From Gossypium raimondii (lineage: Eukaryota > Streptophyta > Magnoliopsida > Malvales > Malvaceae): a stretch of DNA of 64,000 nt. Position 1 is the stretch's first letter. Every line of letters begins with the position of its first letter. Shown piece by piece: positions 1 through 13,085 of this stretch. Where the stretch lies: positions 46,169,192 to 46,233,191 of the forward strand of contig NC_068566.1 in the NCBI RefSeq assembly GCF_025698545.1. Reading direction: 5' to 3'. Below the pieces are notes generated by a model. The model worked only from the letters and a program-made list of their open reading frames with translations. It had not been told where the DNA came from and did no database searches. A program made the position numbers and the translations under genes.

Positions 1-3000
1 GAATTTAATTATATTCCGTATTTAATTTTTGAAAATATTTCAAGTAAATTTTATAATTTAAATTCAATATTTATTTTTAACACTTGACTTAAAAATTCTA
101 AATAAATGTTATTGATTATTTTTATGTATTTGAAAAATAAATTTTTAAAAATATTTATAAAAAATTATAAAAATCATCAAACAAAATTCACAACAGATGT
201 AAACATCTTTATTGTATTTTATCCACACACCAGACGTGACTCACCCCATCCCTCTATTAACTCCACATAAAACAGCACATTTAAAAAAAATTATGTGATT
301 AATTTTGAATCGATTTAAATTAAATTAAATTGATATTAATTTTAAAATTTTGAATCAATTGTGTTAAAAGACCTTTCTCAAAGTTTACCTCATTTGTATT
401 GTTTCGACACACCACACATAACTTATCCCTCTATTAACTCCAAATAAATTAAATATTAAAAAGATTACATAATTAAGCTATTTAAATTGTGAAATTGATC
501 TCTTTTAAAAATTGTCAAACTGATAAATATTGGTTGCAATGGTAAAGCTAATAGCACCTTAAAAAAATACGAGTTTAAATTTTGAAGATAACATTTTTAA
601 CATGAATAATCACGAATCCTAAACATGAATAATAAACTGGACACAAAAAATTCCCCCAAAAAATATCAATATTAGCCGCTCAACTTTTCATATTGTTGCT
701 AAGCAATGCTATGGGTTCAATATCTTCTATGATGTCTTTTATGTTATTACTTGTTTATAATTTCTTTTAATGATAAATAATTTTTCTTTAAAAAAATGTC
801 AAGACTCAATTATTTAATTCATGATATCCCATATCTCTTCCACTACTTGTATGGGTGGCCATATTCCCATTTCAAAGAAAAAAAAAATCCCATTTCTGGT
901 TTGTTTTGACTTTACGCATTTCTTGTTGGATCGTTGTAGAGAAAACTACAAGAGGAAACGTCCAAGTGAACCTTCACCATAGCGACTTCTCATAGAAGAA
1001 TCCAAAATTAATAAGATATCACTTCAGCCGACTGCATTGACTAAGTTTTTTGTTTTTGTTTCTGGATTTGAGTAAGCTGTTTGAAACGTTATCGACTTTT
1101 GACTATAGGTTTAATGTATTATTTAGTACTCAAATTTAATATATTTTTTAATGTGGTATATGTATTATTTTTTGTTCAATCTAGTATTTATATTTGACAA
1201 AAGTTATATATTTCGATACCCAAAGGCAATGGTGTTAACTTTTAATATTTAATTCGAGTTTTAGAGTTTGATGAAAATTCTTTAAAGCTATATATTAACA
1301 ATTTACTTTCATCAAATTAACCATAAAACCCGAACTAAACACTAAAATATTAGCACTGTTACCTTTAGGTATTAAAATGTATATCCACAAGTATCACATT
1401 GGACAGAAAACATATATACCACATTAAAAAAATATCAAACTTAAGTACCAAATTATGTAATAAGCCTAATATTTATATGTCGAGATTATGTATGGTTTGT
1501 ATAATGTGTAATCGTATTTACATGTATGATATGAATGCATTATATTCATAAAATAAAATTTCAAAATTCAACTTAATCGAATTGAGTTATTCGAGATATT
1601 CAATTTTTAGTCACTTCGAATAAGTATTTCAATTTTTCGCGTTGAATCAAGTTTTGAGTTGAATTTTACAACTCGAATATATAACACCAATAATTCAAAA
1701 ACTAGAATAATAAATTGTTGTAAATACTCATTTATCCCTGTCAATTTGGAAAATAAGTAAAATTACAAAATAATTAAAATAATTTTCAAAATTTAAAATA
1801 TTTATAGAAAATCCAAAATTTCATAATTTTTAAATTTAAAAATTAAAAATCTTTAAAAGATTCTAAAGGATATATAAAAAGTTTAAAATTTTAAAATTTT
1901 CAAAATAATAATTTTGAGGAGCTAAACAAGTAAATTATTAATTCAAATTTATCATACTGAAATATCTTTTTTCCTCTTATTTTACTTTAAAATTTTTTCC
2001 AAATTTATGTACACTCTAATTAACAAAATTTAATTTAACAAGTTTTTAATTTAATTTAAATAAATTTATTAAATTAAATTCAATGCTCAACCTATTAATA
2101 TTCCCATCAAAATTTCCCATTCTCTTGACCACATACTGTTGGGGTGAGTGTTAACATAATTTTTCAACATCAAACATACAAGCTCCACAACAAACAAAGT
2201 TATCTATAGTGCAAATAAGGGTATAATTTCCCAACAAATGAAAAAAAAAGTACTTTAATATATCAAACTAAAATATATATAATTTTTCACACATATCAAA
2301 TTAAAATAAGAGAATTAACTATACTGATAAATGCACAATACAAAAATGGGGACCATGTGTCTATTTCACAGACAGTGCTTAGTGAAGATTCACAAGAAAG
2401 CTTTGAAGAATGGGATCATGTGTCTCTTTACAACAATACAAACACAATTCACATATGAAGACAAATCCATGCTTACCTTTCTGCTTTTATAGCCACAACA
2501 ACTTTCAAAGTTTCAGTAACAGTTTTTGTGGGTTTTAGGGATTTTAAGGGTTTAGTGATTTCTAGATTTAATATTTTTTTAAAAGTATGGTGTTTTTATT
2601 TGTGATTATTGTAAAAATAATAGTGATAGTGAGATTAGATACTGTAGCGTGAAACAAAACAAAAACTAAACGCACCGCACTGAAAATAAACGTCTACTCA
2701 TAAGGGAACTTAATATTTCACAGTCGAAGTTTCATTACAATAAATGTGAAGATGGGTTCATGGAACAAATTTTTGTTTAGGTTTTGATTTCGAACGAACA
2801 GTTTGATTTTTCTTATTTTTGTTATAAACTTTTTTTTTTCTTTTTAGTGATTTGAGGGTTTAATTGGGTGCAAAACAATTTGATCAGTGTCGAACTAATT
2901 AAACCATCGGTTTGTCGGTCTAGATGGTTCGAGTAAATAAATAATTAAAAAATTCATAAAAATGAAAGAAGATAAAAACTAGTTTAACTAATTTTTTTAA

Positions 3001-4024
3001 CCTGGTTCGTACCAGTTCCTGTTTAATTGGTCTAAAGCCTTTCTTTAAACAATATTATGCCGATCAATTCTCGGTCTAACCGATTTGACTGACTAATTTA
3101 GTTCAAATAAATATGATATTTTGAATTTTTTTGAAGTGGAGAAGAGAATGAGATACTAAATTAAATTTATTTTTAATTAATAGAAATTAAAGGAGAATTG
3201 AAAAAAATAATTTAAATTATTTTTCAATACATGTGGTGTAATATGATTGGTAGTTGAATAGATGTGGTATAATTTGATTTGTTGAGATGAAAAACTTAAC
3301 GAGTGTTAGTTAGATACCTAAAAGAAGTACCAATTTGACTGACAGTTTGTAAGTTTAGGTATCCGTTAGGTCCAAAAAAAGCTAAATGCCAAGTAGGTAC
3401 ATATTGCCAAGTTTAATAATACTATATTGTTGCTGAACTAGTGTGTGTGCCCTTAACTTAGCTGGTATCAAGATCAACCGAAAAGTACTAAAATGCCGTT
3501 CATATAGAATATAAGTTACATTGCAGTGTCGGCATAAAAAAATATTTTTTATCCCCGGCCCAATCAACAAGCAATGATTACACAGTGATGCATTTTGGTG
3601 CTGACCATTGGAGTGTCGGCATTGCCCAACATTATAGATTACAGGTCATTTTCGTTATAGGTTTTGAATCTAAGTCATTTTCGTAAATAATAAATTTTTC
3701 GGGTCATTTTTTAAAAAAAAATCTTACTTAGATCTTTTAATTTCCTTCAAATCAGTATATTATGAGTGCAAAACAGAGGGTTGTAGCTCAAATTATGAGA
3801 AAAATACTAAAGTTGCAGTATGTGAAAGTCTAAGCTGTAAAACTTGCCAAAAGTAAACTTTAAACTTTTTTTCTCAAATTATTCCCTAAATTAATAATAG
3901 ATAAAATATAAGTATAAATAATATAATTATTAACATAACTAGCATAAGGTGAAAAATATGATTGATAAAAGAGAAATTGGACAATTATCAATAGTTTACG
4001 AATTTTTTTTGTAAAGCTCAAGAT
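1..4024. repeat. Non-coding left flank, duplicated segment A
   Basis: AT-rich sequence with no convincing gene. Bases 1-1545 are closely similar to 21782-22407 plus 23742-24737. Bases from about 752 onward are similar to 29180-32538, and those from about 2960 to 42525-43980. It is therefore the 3' flank of the minus-strand P450 at 4025-10868, copied together with the gene. A degraded MITE of the family seen intact at 24077-24226 can be recognised near 2585-2705 by its ACTGTAGCGTGA and AACGCACCGCAC motifs. Confidence 0.7.
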
Positions 4025-4496
4025 TAGTTAATCTTGGTGTGGGAATCGGATGTAAAGGGTTCTTTTTACCCATAATGATTCCAAATTTACCGAAAGGTCA
4101 ACCTTTTCGTCTGGGGCAATTTCCACTCAAAAGAATGCAAAGAATGAGGCCAATATGAAAGATAACATCTTCTCCCCAAGTTAATGCTCGGACACTTTCT
4201 CCTTCCGGACCCGAACGACAAATATCGAAAATCATTTCCACGGAAATTTAATTTTCTAGGCTCATTTAAAAACCTCTCAGGTTGAAATTCCATAGGATTG
4301 TCCCAAAAATTAGGGTCCCTGTGAATGGACCACGTATTTAGGAACACCCTACTACCCTTTGGTATGGTATAGCCACCCACAGTGAGCGATCGGGCTGAAC
4401 ATCAGGGAACAAGGAGCGGCAACACTGGATGTAATCGGAAGGTTTCCTTTATCACTGCATTTAGGTATCTTGAATTAGGCAAGTGAAACTCTTCAA

Positions 4497-4684
4497 TATT
4501 AGAGAATAGAAGTAGTTAGTCAGTTAGTGAGGTTGTTACTCAATTCAGAAAGCCTTTATATACTGTACATTAAGAATTAAGAGGTAGGCAAATTTGAATA
4601 AACAACAAGAAGTTTATTCTATTATTTCACTCTCTGCTTCTTTCTGTTTGGATAGTTGTTTTCTTACTTTACCTAGTTCTTTCA
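4497..4684 (+). repeat. 5' LTR of copia element 1
   Basis: 188 bp, starting TATTAGAG and ending TTCTTTCA. It is followed directly by the primer-binding site at 4685. It carries the TATA-like CTTTATATACTG at about 4553. One difference from the 3' LTR is seen (ACTCAATTC against ACTTAATTC). Confidence 0.93.
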
Positions 4685-4698
4685 TGGTATCATACGCC
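4685..4698 (+). other. Primer-binding site of copia element 1
   Basis: TGGTATCATACGCC directly after the 5' LTR. The first eight bases are the complement of the 3' end of plant initiator methionine tRNA, as in most copia elements. Confidence 0.8.
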
Positions 4699-4722
4699 AA
4701 GTGATTCTGGTCATTGCTTCTC

Positions 4723-6170
4723 ATGGCTTCCGCTGATTCGGTGTCCGTGAACCTAGCTCGGTGTATTTCTTGTCGATCGAGTCACAACAGCTTCTTCCTC
4801 GACATGAAGTGGTCAAACTCGATAAAGGTACTTACCTTCAATGGCGTAAACAGTAAAGTCGATTGTTAATGGCTATGGACTCGCGAGTTTTTAGATGGCA
4901 TCGTTGTTCGCCGTCGCGATTCATCGCTTCTACCCGATGGATCTCGTGCTCCAAATCCGGGCTCAAGTCTTTCTGCGCACAAGATCAACTGCTAATGTCC
5001 CGCTTCTTTCTCAGTAACTTCCTCTCATCAATCCTCCTTTGATGATGCTTGCACGGCGTCGACATATGGAGCATGGTGGTAATCTTTTGCCGACGACACG
5101 GCGCCAAGCGATCGAGATTCGGCATGAACTTCACTCGTTGAAGAAAGGTAATCTTTCGATTAAGGCGTATGTTGCTCGGATTAAAGATTTATGTGCTATG
5201 CTAGATGCTTCTGGCTCTCGTATCTTCGATGAAGAAAAGATCGAAGTGGTGCTTGCGGGTTTGCCGTCGAAGTTTGAGGCGGTTATCTCCTCTGCTCGTT
5301 TGTCGCCTGTAGTTCTGCCGTTGCAACGTCTGGTGGATGCGCTAGTCGATTGTGAAAGTCGTCAAGATCGAGTGTTGCAGGAGGTCAGTTTGAACGCGAA
5401 TCTTGTTGAAAATGAGCTATCGGTGGAAGGGGCCAGTCGTGGAGGTCGTGCGTCTGTTCGTGGTCGTGGCCGGTTCATCAGATCTCGTGTTCAATGCCAG
5501 ATCTGCAGTCGGTTTGGTCATGTGGCTCAAAAATGCTATTATCGGTATCACCGAGACTCAAATGAAATGTCTGGTGTTGAAGGTTGTGATTCGGAACTTT
5601 TGTGCAAAATGGTGATGAATGATGGTTGCTCCTCATCGGAAGAGTCAAAGAATTTTTTATGGTCAAGGGAGTCATGCTGGTCAAAATAGATATGTTAGTC
5701 AAAATGTGTGTGCTGGCATGCAAAATAGGTCATTACCACGTGGGCCACATGTGTCCAATGCACAAAATGATGCCTACAAGCCCAGTTTGTCTAAATTCGG
5801 TCATGATGCTGGGCAAGGGTATAGTGGAGACACTTTACACGGGTTCACTACTGGAAATGGACAGTGGCGCGGTTCTAGTGGAAACAAATCCCATGAACAA
5901 AATGTCCAGTTTAATGATGGACCGAATGTTCAACACTCTTCTCGTGGACCGAATGTTCAGTTTAATGCTGGGCCGAATTTTGTACCATCCTCTAATTTTG
6001 TTCAACTTGATCAAGATGATCCCGGCTCGCCTGAACCGATTGGTGATGGACTAGGTGTTGGCGGTCCGGTTCTGAAATTTACCAAACCGCGTGCTAGGGT
6101 CTATACCGGATCTAATCCATGTATTCGGCTTCCACGGCTAGGGGATTTACATCGTCGATTATTCGATCCT
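4723..6170 (+). pseudogene. Copia element 1 gag region (decayed)
   Basis: An ATG at 4723 opens a short MASADS-type gag start that soon loses frame. The longest remaining frame (5039-5689) has a gag helical region and a CCHC zinc knuckle around 5494-5540 (C-x2-C-x4-H-x4-C pattern, CQICSRFGHVAQKC). A second frame (5619-6176) continues with a low-complexity Asn/Gly/Pro-rich tail repeating PNVQ. Frame changes between these parts mean that no intact gag is made. Confidence 0.85.
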
Positions 6171-6237
6171 TCATGACGATTCTCATGTTATCGGCTCGAC
6201 TTGCATCCATCTCGGTAATGATGATTCGTACATTCCA

Positions 6238-7680
6238 GTGTGCGGTGGCACCACGTCTTGGTATCCTGACTCGGGAGCAAGTCATCATGTCTGTCGTGAT
6301 GTGTCAGATTTACGTAATGTCACGCCATACTCAGGTAAGTCATCTCTTTTAATGGGTGATGGTACTCCTGCGGCAATTTCATCAATTGGTACGGCTATTT
6401 TACCTACTCAAGATAAATCTTTACGGTTATCAAATGTTTTATGTGTGCCACGTATACGGAAAAATCTCTTATCAGTCTCACAGTTTGCTCGTGATAATGA
6501 TGTGTTTTTGAGTTTCACCTACCTATTGTGTTATTAAGGATACGGTGACTCGGGAGATATTGCCGACGGGCGCATTCATGATGGTCTATATCGGTTTTAC
6601 GTCTCAATGGTTTCTCGTTGCCTCGACTACTCCGTTTGTTGCTCATTCTCAAGTTCCACATACGCTTTCAACTACTTAGATTTGCTTTATGGCATAATCG
6701 TTTAGGCCACCCGTCGACTTCGTGGTCAAAATATTCTAAATAAATGTAATGTTGTTTCAAATAAAATTGGTCTGGATGGTATATGTACTGCGTGTCAAAA
6801 AGGCAGGTCACATAAGTTGCCTTTCTCCCCTTCGACTACTAGCTATCGTCCTTTTGAATTGGTTGTGTCTGATCTTTGGGGTCCTGCACCTGTTGCATGT
6901 GGTGATAAGAGATATTATGTTTCGTTTATTGATATGTGTACCAGGTTTACTTGGGTTTATCTTTTACGTCAAAAAGCTCAAGCACTTGAATGTTTTACTC
7001 AGTTTCAACAATTGATTAAGACACAGTTTGGCAAGTCTATTAAGCAGTTTTAGAGCGATTGGGGAGGTGAATATCGTGGGTTTACGTCTGTCTTAGAATC
7101 TCAGGGGATCATTCATCGACTGACCTGTCCGTATACTTCAGAACAAAATGGAGTAGCCGAGCGAAAACATCGTCACATTGTTGAAATGGGGATTACATTG
7201 TTGGCTCATGCAAATTTACCTATGGAATACTGGGGGTATGCGTTTTGTTGTGCGGTTCATCTCATAAATCGACTTCCCACGGTTGTACTTCAGGACAGTT
7301 CTCCGTTTAAAGAACTGTATGGAAGTGATCCGACCTATGATCATCTTCGAGTGTTTGGTTGATGTTGTTATCCTTACTTACGTCCGTTTGTGGGTCGTAA
7401 GTTAGAATTTCGGTCTCAGCCGTCAACTTTTTTGGGCTACAGTCCTCGTCACAAGGGGTATCAATGTCTTTTACCAGATGGTAAGGTTATAATTTCAAGG
7501 CATGTGGTCTTTGATGAGCAGAGGTTTTTGTTTACCGAGACTAGTTCAGACAAGTCTGTATCAACAACCGGTCAGACTAGTTCGACAGTTGTTCCTCTTG
7601 TATGGCCACCTTCATCCTCGACTCTTGAGCCATGCATGATGACACCGTCGGTACAAGGGTGTCGTCTCGACCTCTCGATC
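6238..7680 (+). pseudogene. Copia element 1 protease and integrase region (decayed)
   Basis: The aspartic protease motif DSGASHH is at about 6268. Integrase starts after it, with the DLWGP and YYVSFID region at 6870-6935. A stop follows at about 7050, just before the second catalytic Asp segment (SDWGGEY). The third catalytic element (EQNGVAERKHR) lies at 7142-7172, with another stop at about 7360. The zinc-binding H/C module before the core is frameshifted. Confidence 0.85.
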
Positions 7681-8072
7681 TGATTAGATGTTAGTGTGGA
7701 GCGACCCAGCCTCATGATCCTTCAACCGATGTTAGGATCGGGTTGGGTAGTCTTCCACTCACGATTATTCACTAATGATGGAACCGAGTTGAGTGATCTT
7801 CCATCGAGCATGGCTCGGATTCTCCATGATACCAATGCTCTCTTCGTCTAATATGGGATGTCTGCGGTGTTTAAATCGGCATCGATGGTCGAGTTAATAG
7901 GACATCTGTGGGCAATACTCACCCAATGGTTACTCGCGCTAAAGCAGGGGTTTACAAGCCTAAGGTTTTAAGTGTTGAAGCTGTTGAACCGACTACAATT
8001 GAAGAAGCTCGCTCTTTGTTGAGTGGCGCCTCTTTGCATAAGATGAGTATAATGCTCTTATCGTAATTCCAC

Positions 8073-8903
8073 ATGGGAGCTCGTTCTGCTCCATATAATC
8101 GTAAGGTCATTGGGTGCAAATGGTTGTTCCGAATCAAGAAGAATTCTGATGGCACTATTGCTCGATATAAGGCTCGATTAGTTGCAAAAGGTTGCTCTCA
8201 AGTTTCGGGTTGTGATTTTAAGGAAACGTTTAGTCCAGTGGTCAAACCGGCTACTATCAGAGTTATTTTGTCTATTGCTGTGTCTAGGGGGTGGTCACTT
8301 CGACAAGTGGATGTGAATAATGCGTTTCTAAATGGTGACCTTGACACTGAAGTTTTTATGCATCAACCTCCCGGTTATGTTCAATATGGCTCAGATGGCA
8401 GACCTTTGGTGTGTCGCTTGAAGAAAGCGTTGTATGGTCTTCGTCAGGCTCCTCGTGCCTGGTTTGAAAGGCTAAAAGGATTTCTAGTCTCCGTGGGGTT
8501 TGTAGTTTCAAAGTCTGATGCTTCCTTGTTTGTTCGAGTTGTACCAGCGTCAACATTATATGTGCTTGTGTACGTTGATGATATTATTATCACTGGAGAT
8601 ATGCCTTCTGTCATAGAGTGGTTTGTTAATTTGCTGAATAGTGAGTTCTCGCTTAAGGACATGGGTGATCTTCATTATTTTCTTGGGATAGAGGTTAATC
8701 GTTCTTCGTTAGGTTGCCTTCATCTTTGTCAGAAGAAGTATATACGTGATATTCTTATACGTTGTTCGATGGAGAATGCGAAGAGTGTTCATACACCGAT
8801 GGTTAGTTCCTCTGTTATGACTCGCGATGGTGGTGGCTGCCACAGATCCGATGAATCTGAGAGTCTTGCGGGAGCATTACAAGATGTCACTCTTCGCGAC
8901 TGA
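8073..8903 (+). pseudogene. Copia element 1 reverse transcriptase region
   Basis: A 276-codon open frame with copia reverse transcriptase hallmarks: [51 protein letters not shown] and the catalytic [10 protein letters not shown] at about 8570. It ends at 8903 by a frameshift before the RNase H part. Upstream bases 7684-8072 are related linker sequence without an open frame. Confidence 0.88.
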
Positions 8904-9529
8904 TGTTGCCTATCTTTAATCGAATATGTCAATTTATGCATTGTCCTACTTCCATTCATATGACTGCCCTGAAGCGCATTTTGAGGTATTTAGGTGGTAC
9001 GATTGATTTTGGAATTGTGTTTCGTCCATCCACTAGTTTGTACTTAGTTGGATATGCTGATGCAAACTGGGGATTAGATTTTGATGACCGGAGGTCTACT
9101 ACTGGATACTGTGTTTATTTCGGACATACACCTGTGTCATGGTGTACGAAGAAACAACAGGTTGTTGCTCGGTCTACTGCTGAGGCAGAATACCGAAGTC
9201 TTGCTGCAGTTACTAGTGAGGTTACGTGGCTTTTGTCGCTACTTAAAGAATTACATGCTCAGTCTAATAGTGTTCCTCAAATTTGGTGTGACAGTTCTGG
9301 GGCGGTTGCAGTTGTTGCAAATCCTGTTCTTCATTCAAAGTTTAAGCATGTTGAGTTAGATTTATTTTTTGTTCGTGAAAAGGTTGCTGATGGCACGGTT
9401 GCTGTTGGAGAAGTTCCAGCGTGTGATCAGGTCGCTGATGTTCTCACTAAGCCCATTTCGTCATCGAGTTTTACTCGTTTTCGGAGTTTTCTACGGGTCT
9501 TACCTGTAGAGAAGATGGATGAATATTAG
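8903..9529 (+). pseudogene. Copia element 1 RNase H region
   Basis: A 208-codon open frame. The RNase H core shows GYADANWG, DDRRSTTGYC, STAEAEYRSLA, WCDSSGA and HVELDLFFVREKV, ending with the usual DVLTKP tail. The frame runs a few codons into the 3' LTR, as in many copia elements. It is separated from the reverse transcriptase part by a frameshift at 8903. Confidence 0.88.
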
Positions 9530-9711
9530 AGAATAGAAGTAGTTAGTCAGTTAGTGAGGTTGTTACTTAATTCAGAAAGCCTTTATATACTGTACATTAA
9601 GAATTAAGAGGTAGGCAAATTTGAATAAACAACAAGAAGTTTATTCTATTATTTCACTCTCTGCTTCTTTCTGTTTGGATAGTTGTTTTCTTACTTTACC
9701 TAGTTCTTTCA
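9524..9711 (+). repeat. 3' LTR of copia element 1
   Basis: 188 bp, a copy of 4497-4684 with one substitution, followed by the TTCAA target copy at 9712-9716. P450 exon 2 sequence resumes directly after it. Confidence 0.93.
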
Positions 9712-10952
9712 TTCAACAGTGCTGTTTACCCCAATGACATCATTTAATTCTTTCTTCACTTTCTCCATTATTTCTGGATGTTGCATCAGCTCTGACATTG
9801 CCCACTCTGTTGAACCCGAAGTAGTTTCTGTTCCAGCCACCACAATGTTCTAATTTAAAATACATTAGCACCCAAAACAAATAAAAGGAAGAAGAAAAAA
9901 AATAGGATAGTTAAAAACATAGAAAATTACTACTAGGATACCCTTGATTTGATTCATTGTAAGTGATGAAGGTTCTTATGTAAATCCAAGAGCATCTGTA
10001 ACACATCAGATTTTTGTTCACCAGTTTCCTTCTTCATTCTTTCTTCAATCACTGAATCCAAAAATTCATTGAATGATTGACGGATTTTCTTCATTCCCCT
10101 CTCAATGCCTTGTATGTCAAACCAAGCAATCGATGGAAAAATATCGGAAATGTTTGGTTTTCCCAAAAACACCATTATCTCTGCAAAAATCTTTTTGAAC
10201 TGACTCTCCACGATAGTCCTTTGCTCTCCTTGGATTTCGCCTCCCCACACCATGTTGCCGATCAAACTGGTTAACGTACGAAATGCCAATTCACCGACAT
10301 CAATCAGCTTACCGACGTTTTCATACACATCCCCCACCATTTCCATCACTTTTTCTCGCCGTAGATCATAACAGGCATTAAGATTAGCGCTGCTAAGCAT
10401 ATCGGATGCGAGAATTTTGCGCTTGTGTTTCCAGCTGGGACTGCTGTAAGAGTCGAATGCAATATCATTAGTGCCGAAGGTAATAATCTGCGCAGCAATG
10501 GGAGATTCTCGCTCTGAAAAGGCTATATCATTGTCACGAACCACTTCTTTTACAAGCGATGGGGAGCTAATTACTACGATTAACTTGTTTCCAAGCCAAA
10601 GTTTGTAGATAGGACCGTAAACTCCGGCCAACTCCGTAAAGACCAGATGGAGATTATCGAATCCAAGAAATGGAAGATACCCCACTATTGGCAACCCAAG
10701 GGGACCGGGCGGTAATGGAGCCATCGGTTTCCTTGCCTTTAGAAATAGGTACCAGAGTGAAAGCCCCAACATGGCAACCAGAAATGGGAAAGCTGCTGGT
10801 AAGAATCCGTCTTTCTGGTTGCCACCATTCAACAGCCATGAAAACAAGCTGTAAGCTGTTTGGAACATCTTTTTCGCTTTTGTGAGGAAAACCAGGAAAT
10901 TTTTACACTGAGATTTACCCGTTAAGTGCATGCCTACTAAGAAGTGACCATA

Positions 10953-10959
10953 ATTTATA
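10953..10959 (-). promoter_or_regulatory. TATA box of P450 locus 1
   Basis: TATAAAT on the minus strand in the context GTACTATAAAT, about 85 bp upstream of ATG 10868. The same context occurs before four other P450 loci in the window. Confidence 0.6.
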
Positions 10960-11015
10960 GTACTAAAATAGCTGTTTGGTAATTGATTTTGTTTTTTTTA
11001 AATTCATTTTCAATT

Positions 11016-11705
11016 AATTTCCTTCTATTTTTTGTTCTTTACAACTCTTATAGTATTTTACTTTATTAGTAAATGAATATATTTTTCTAGTAAATTAATT
11101 TCATATTTTTTTTCAAATAAATAAACTAAAATTGAAGAAGAGCAATAAGTAGCTAGAGCTTTTATATGATCAAAATGACGTGAAAAACGAAAGAAAGAAA
11201 TATATTTTTATTAAAACACGTTATTTGTTTTTTGCGTTAAGATAAATTTAACTAAATTATAAAAAACTAATGGTAAATTATTATAAATGCAACATTTTAG
11301 GAGAATGAAATAAACAAAATATTAATAACAATAATAAATATATGGTTAAAATATTACTTGAAAAAATGTAAAAGAACCATAAAAATAATTAATCAATTGT
11401 AATTATCTTTCTATTTAGGCTAAGTAAAATAACTTAGAATCATTAAAATAAGATAAAATTGTAAAAATTTCACCTTAGGAATATAAGACAGATGATTATC
11501 TTATATGAATATATTGATACCATTTGTTTTTAGAGTATAATAAAATAATAATTAGATAATTAAAAAGACATTTTCTATCCTCTTATATCCGCTTGTGGAG
11601 TTTTTTTTTTACTTAAAACATTACCTAATAAAGAAATGGTAATGAAATTACTCCAACATATATTTTAGAATATTGTCACTATTGAGAATATAATTTTGGA
11701 ATTCA
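11016..11705. other. AT-rich intergenic sequence
   Basis: Similarity to the other minus-strand P450 upstream regions ends at about 11015. No gene, RNA or clear element is recognisable in the rest. Confidence 0.5.
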
Positions 11706-11714
11706 AATTAGGAA

Positions 11715-13085
11715 GGGTAAACTATACAAATGGTCACCCAACTATTTTCGCGTTCTTATTTTGGTTATCCAACTTTAAAAATTTTTAATTTAGGCACTAA
11801 CGCTTGAATTTGTTCCTGTTTAGGTCACTCACCATTAAATTGATAATGAAAAGCCTTTTTTTAACTAATACAACAACACATTTAGTCTTCAATAATTTGC
11901 ATATTCTATCAATTTGGTCCTAATTCCAAATAATTTAATAAATTTAACCCTTCACACATTTCCAAATTCTATCAATTTAATTCTCAAACTTAAACTTCCT
12001 AGCCAAAACTTTTAGCTTTTAAAACAGAGGCATTCCATATTTATAAAGTTGTAAAACCCAAAAAGAAAAACAAAATTCTCTTAACTAATAAGTTGTTTTC
12101 CGAGCCAATTCTTGATACTAATGAGTTTATCTTGAAACTTTTTTTCATTAATTTTCTTCTAAATATAATATTTTATAACATTTTGATTGATAAAATTTTG
12201 GCTAAAGAAAGTGGGAAAACCTTAATAAAACACTTTAGATTTACTCTTGTTAACAATATGATATTTCCTTCAAAGTACATAGAAATAGTCCTCAAAGTTG
12301 GTTCTTGAAATTGGAAACTCAATCTAGAGTTAAAAATATGACTTTGAAAAATTCAAATATGACTTATATAAGAAAAATTATGAACATTTAAATTTTCATA
12401 AGAAAAAAATGTGAAAGAATTAATTGAATTTCCTTTTGTTAGATTCATAATTATTTTTTAATTTTATAAATTGATTAAGAGATTATTATGTGTTCTATTT
12501 ATTTTAATTTTAAATCCATAATAAGCAATACGTATCACTAATAATCCGATTTAGTGTCAAATTATTTACTAAATTAATTAAAACTAAAATTAAGCTAGTC
12601 GAGTAAAAATTATTTTTGACAAATATTAAATTATTTATATAATTTTAAAATTTATATTCTCTATTATTTTTAATGGTGTTTACTTAATTTCTAACACTAA
12701 CTTCTTAAAAATATAAACAAAAGGGGTTATGTGCGAATTAGATAATTTTAACATAGATAAAACAATTAAGAGATGTGGAATGTCTTTGTTTTAAAATCAA
12801 AGCTTTGGTTAGGAAGTTTGAGAATCAAATTGATAGAATTTATAAATGTGAAGGGTTAAATTTATTGAATTATTTAGAATTAGGATCAAGTTGATAGAAT
12901 ATGAAAGTATTGATGACTAAATGTGTTATTATACCGTTAGAAAAAGGCTTCCGTTATCAATTTAACAATATGTGACCAAAATAGTAAAAAATTCAAACTT
13001 TAGTGCCTAAACTGAAAATGATTAAAGTTGAGTGACCAAAACATGAATAATAATATAATTGGGTGACTATTATTAGAATTTACCC
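11715..13085. mobile_element. Mutator-like element with very long terminal inverted repeats
   Basis: A 1371-bp element whose ends start GGGTAAA and are inverted copies of each other for roughly 330 bp with imperfect matching. Shared motifs include GGTCACCCAACT/AGTCACCCAATT, AACACATTTAGTC and AATTTAACCCTTCACA. A 9-bp flanking repeat, AATTAGGAA (11706-11714) and AATTAAGAA (13086-13094), has one mismatch. A 9-bp target duplication with long inverted repeats is typical of MULEs. No transposase is visible, so it is non-autonomous. The short open frame at 12093-12308 shows no known domain. Confidence 0.8.

Larger units (their letters stand above)
4497..9711 (+). mobile_element. Ty1/copia LTR retrotransposon inserted in the locus 1 P450
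   Basis: A 5.2 kb element with two 188-bp LTRs (4497-4684 and 9524-9711) that differ at one base by eye. A perfect 5-bp target duplication TTCAA flanks it (4492-4496, 9712-9716). A primer-binding site starting TGGTATCA at 4685 matches the initiator Met tRNA type. Internal order is gag, protease, integrase, reverse transcriptase, RNase H, which is the copia order. Coding frames contain several stops and frameshifts, so this copy cannot encode a complete polyprotein. The empty target is visible in the paralogue near 33038. LTR ends are TA...CA, not the usual TG...CA. Confidence 0.95.
4025..10868 (-). pseudogene. CYP706-type cytochrome P450 pseudogene (locus 1), split by a copia element
   Basis: Read on the minus strand, exon 1 starts at ATG 10868 (MFQTAYS, hydrophobic anchor, PPGPLGLPIVGY proline hinge) and runs to about 9940. 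Intron and exon 2 start follow near 9850. Exon 2 stops at 9717 and resumes at 4491 after the inserted retrotransposon. Compared with the intact paralogue at 32539-34202 it lacks about 10 bp near the end of exon 1 (around 9977), which shifts the frame. Exon 2 has several 1-3 bp indels (around 4110, 4135 and 4178), and the heme loop reads FGSGRRKCPS where the paralogue has CPG. A TATA-like box lies at 10953-10959. It is dead as a full-length P450. Exon 1 is otherwise almost unchanged, so decay is recent. Confidence 0.93.

Noticed and set aside
12093..12308. 71-codon frame inside the long-inverted-repeat element
   Set aside because: Ile/Phe/Asn-rich AT sequence with no transposase motif.
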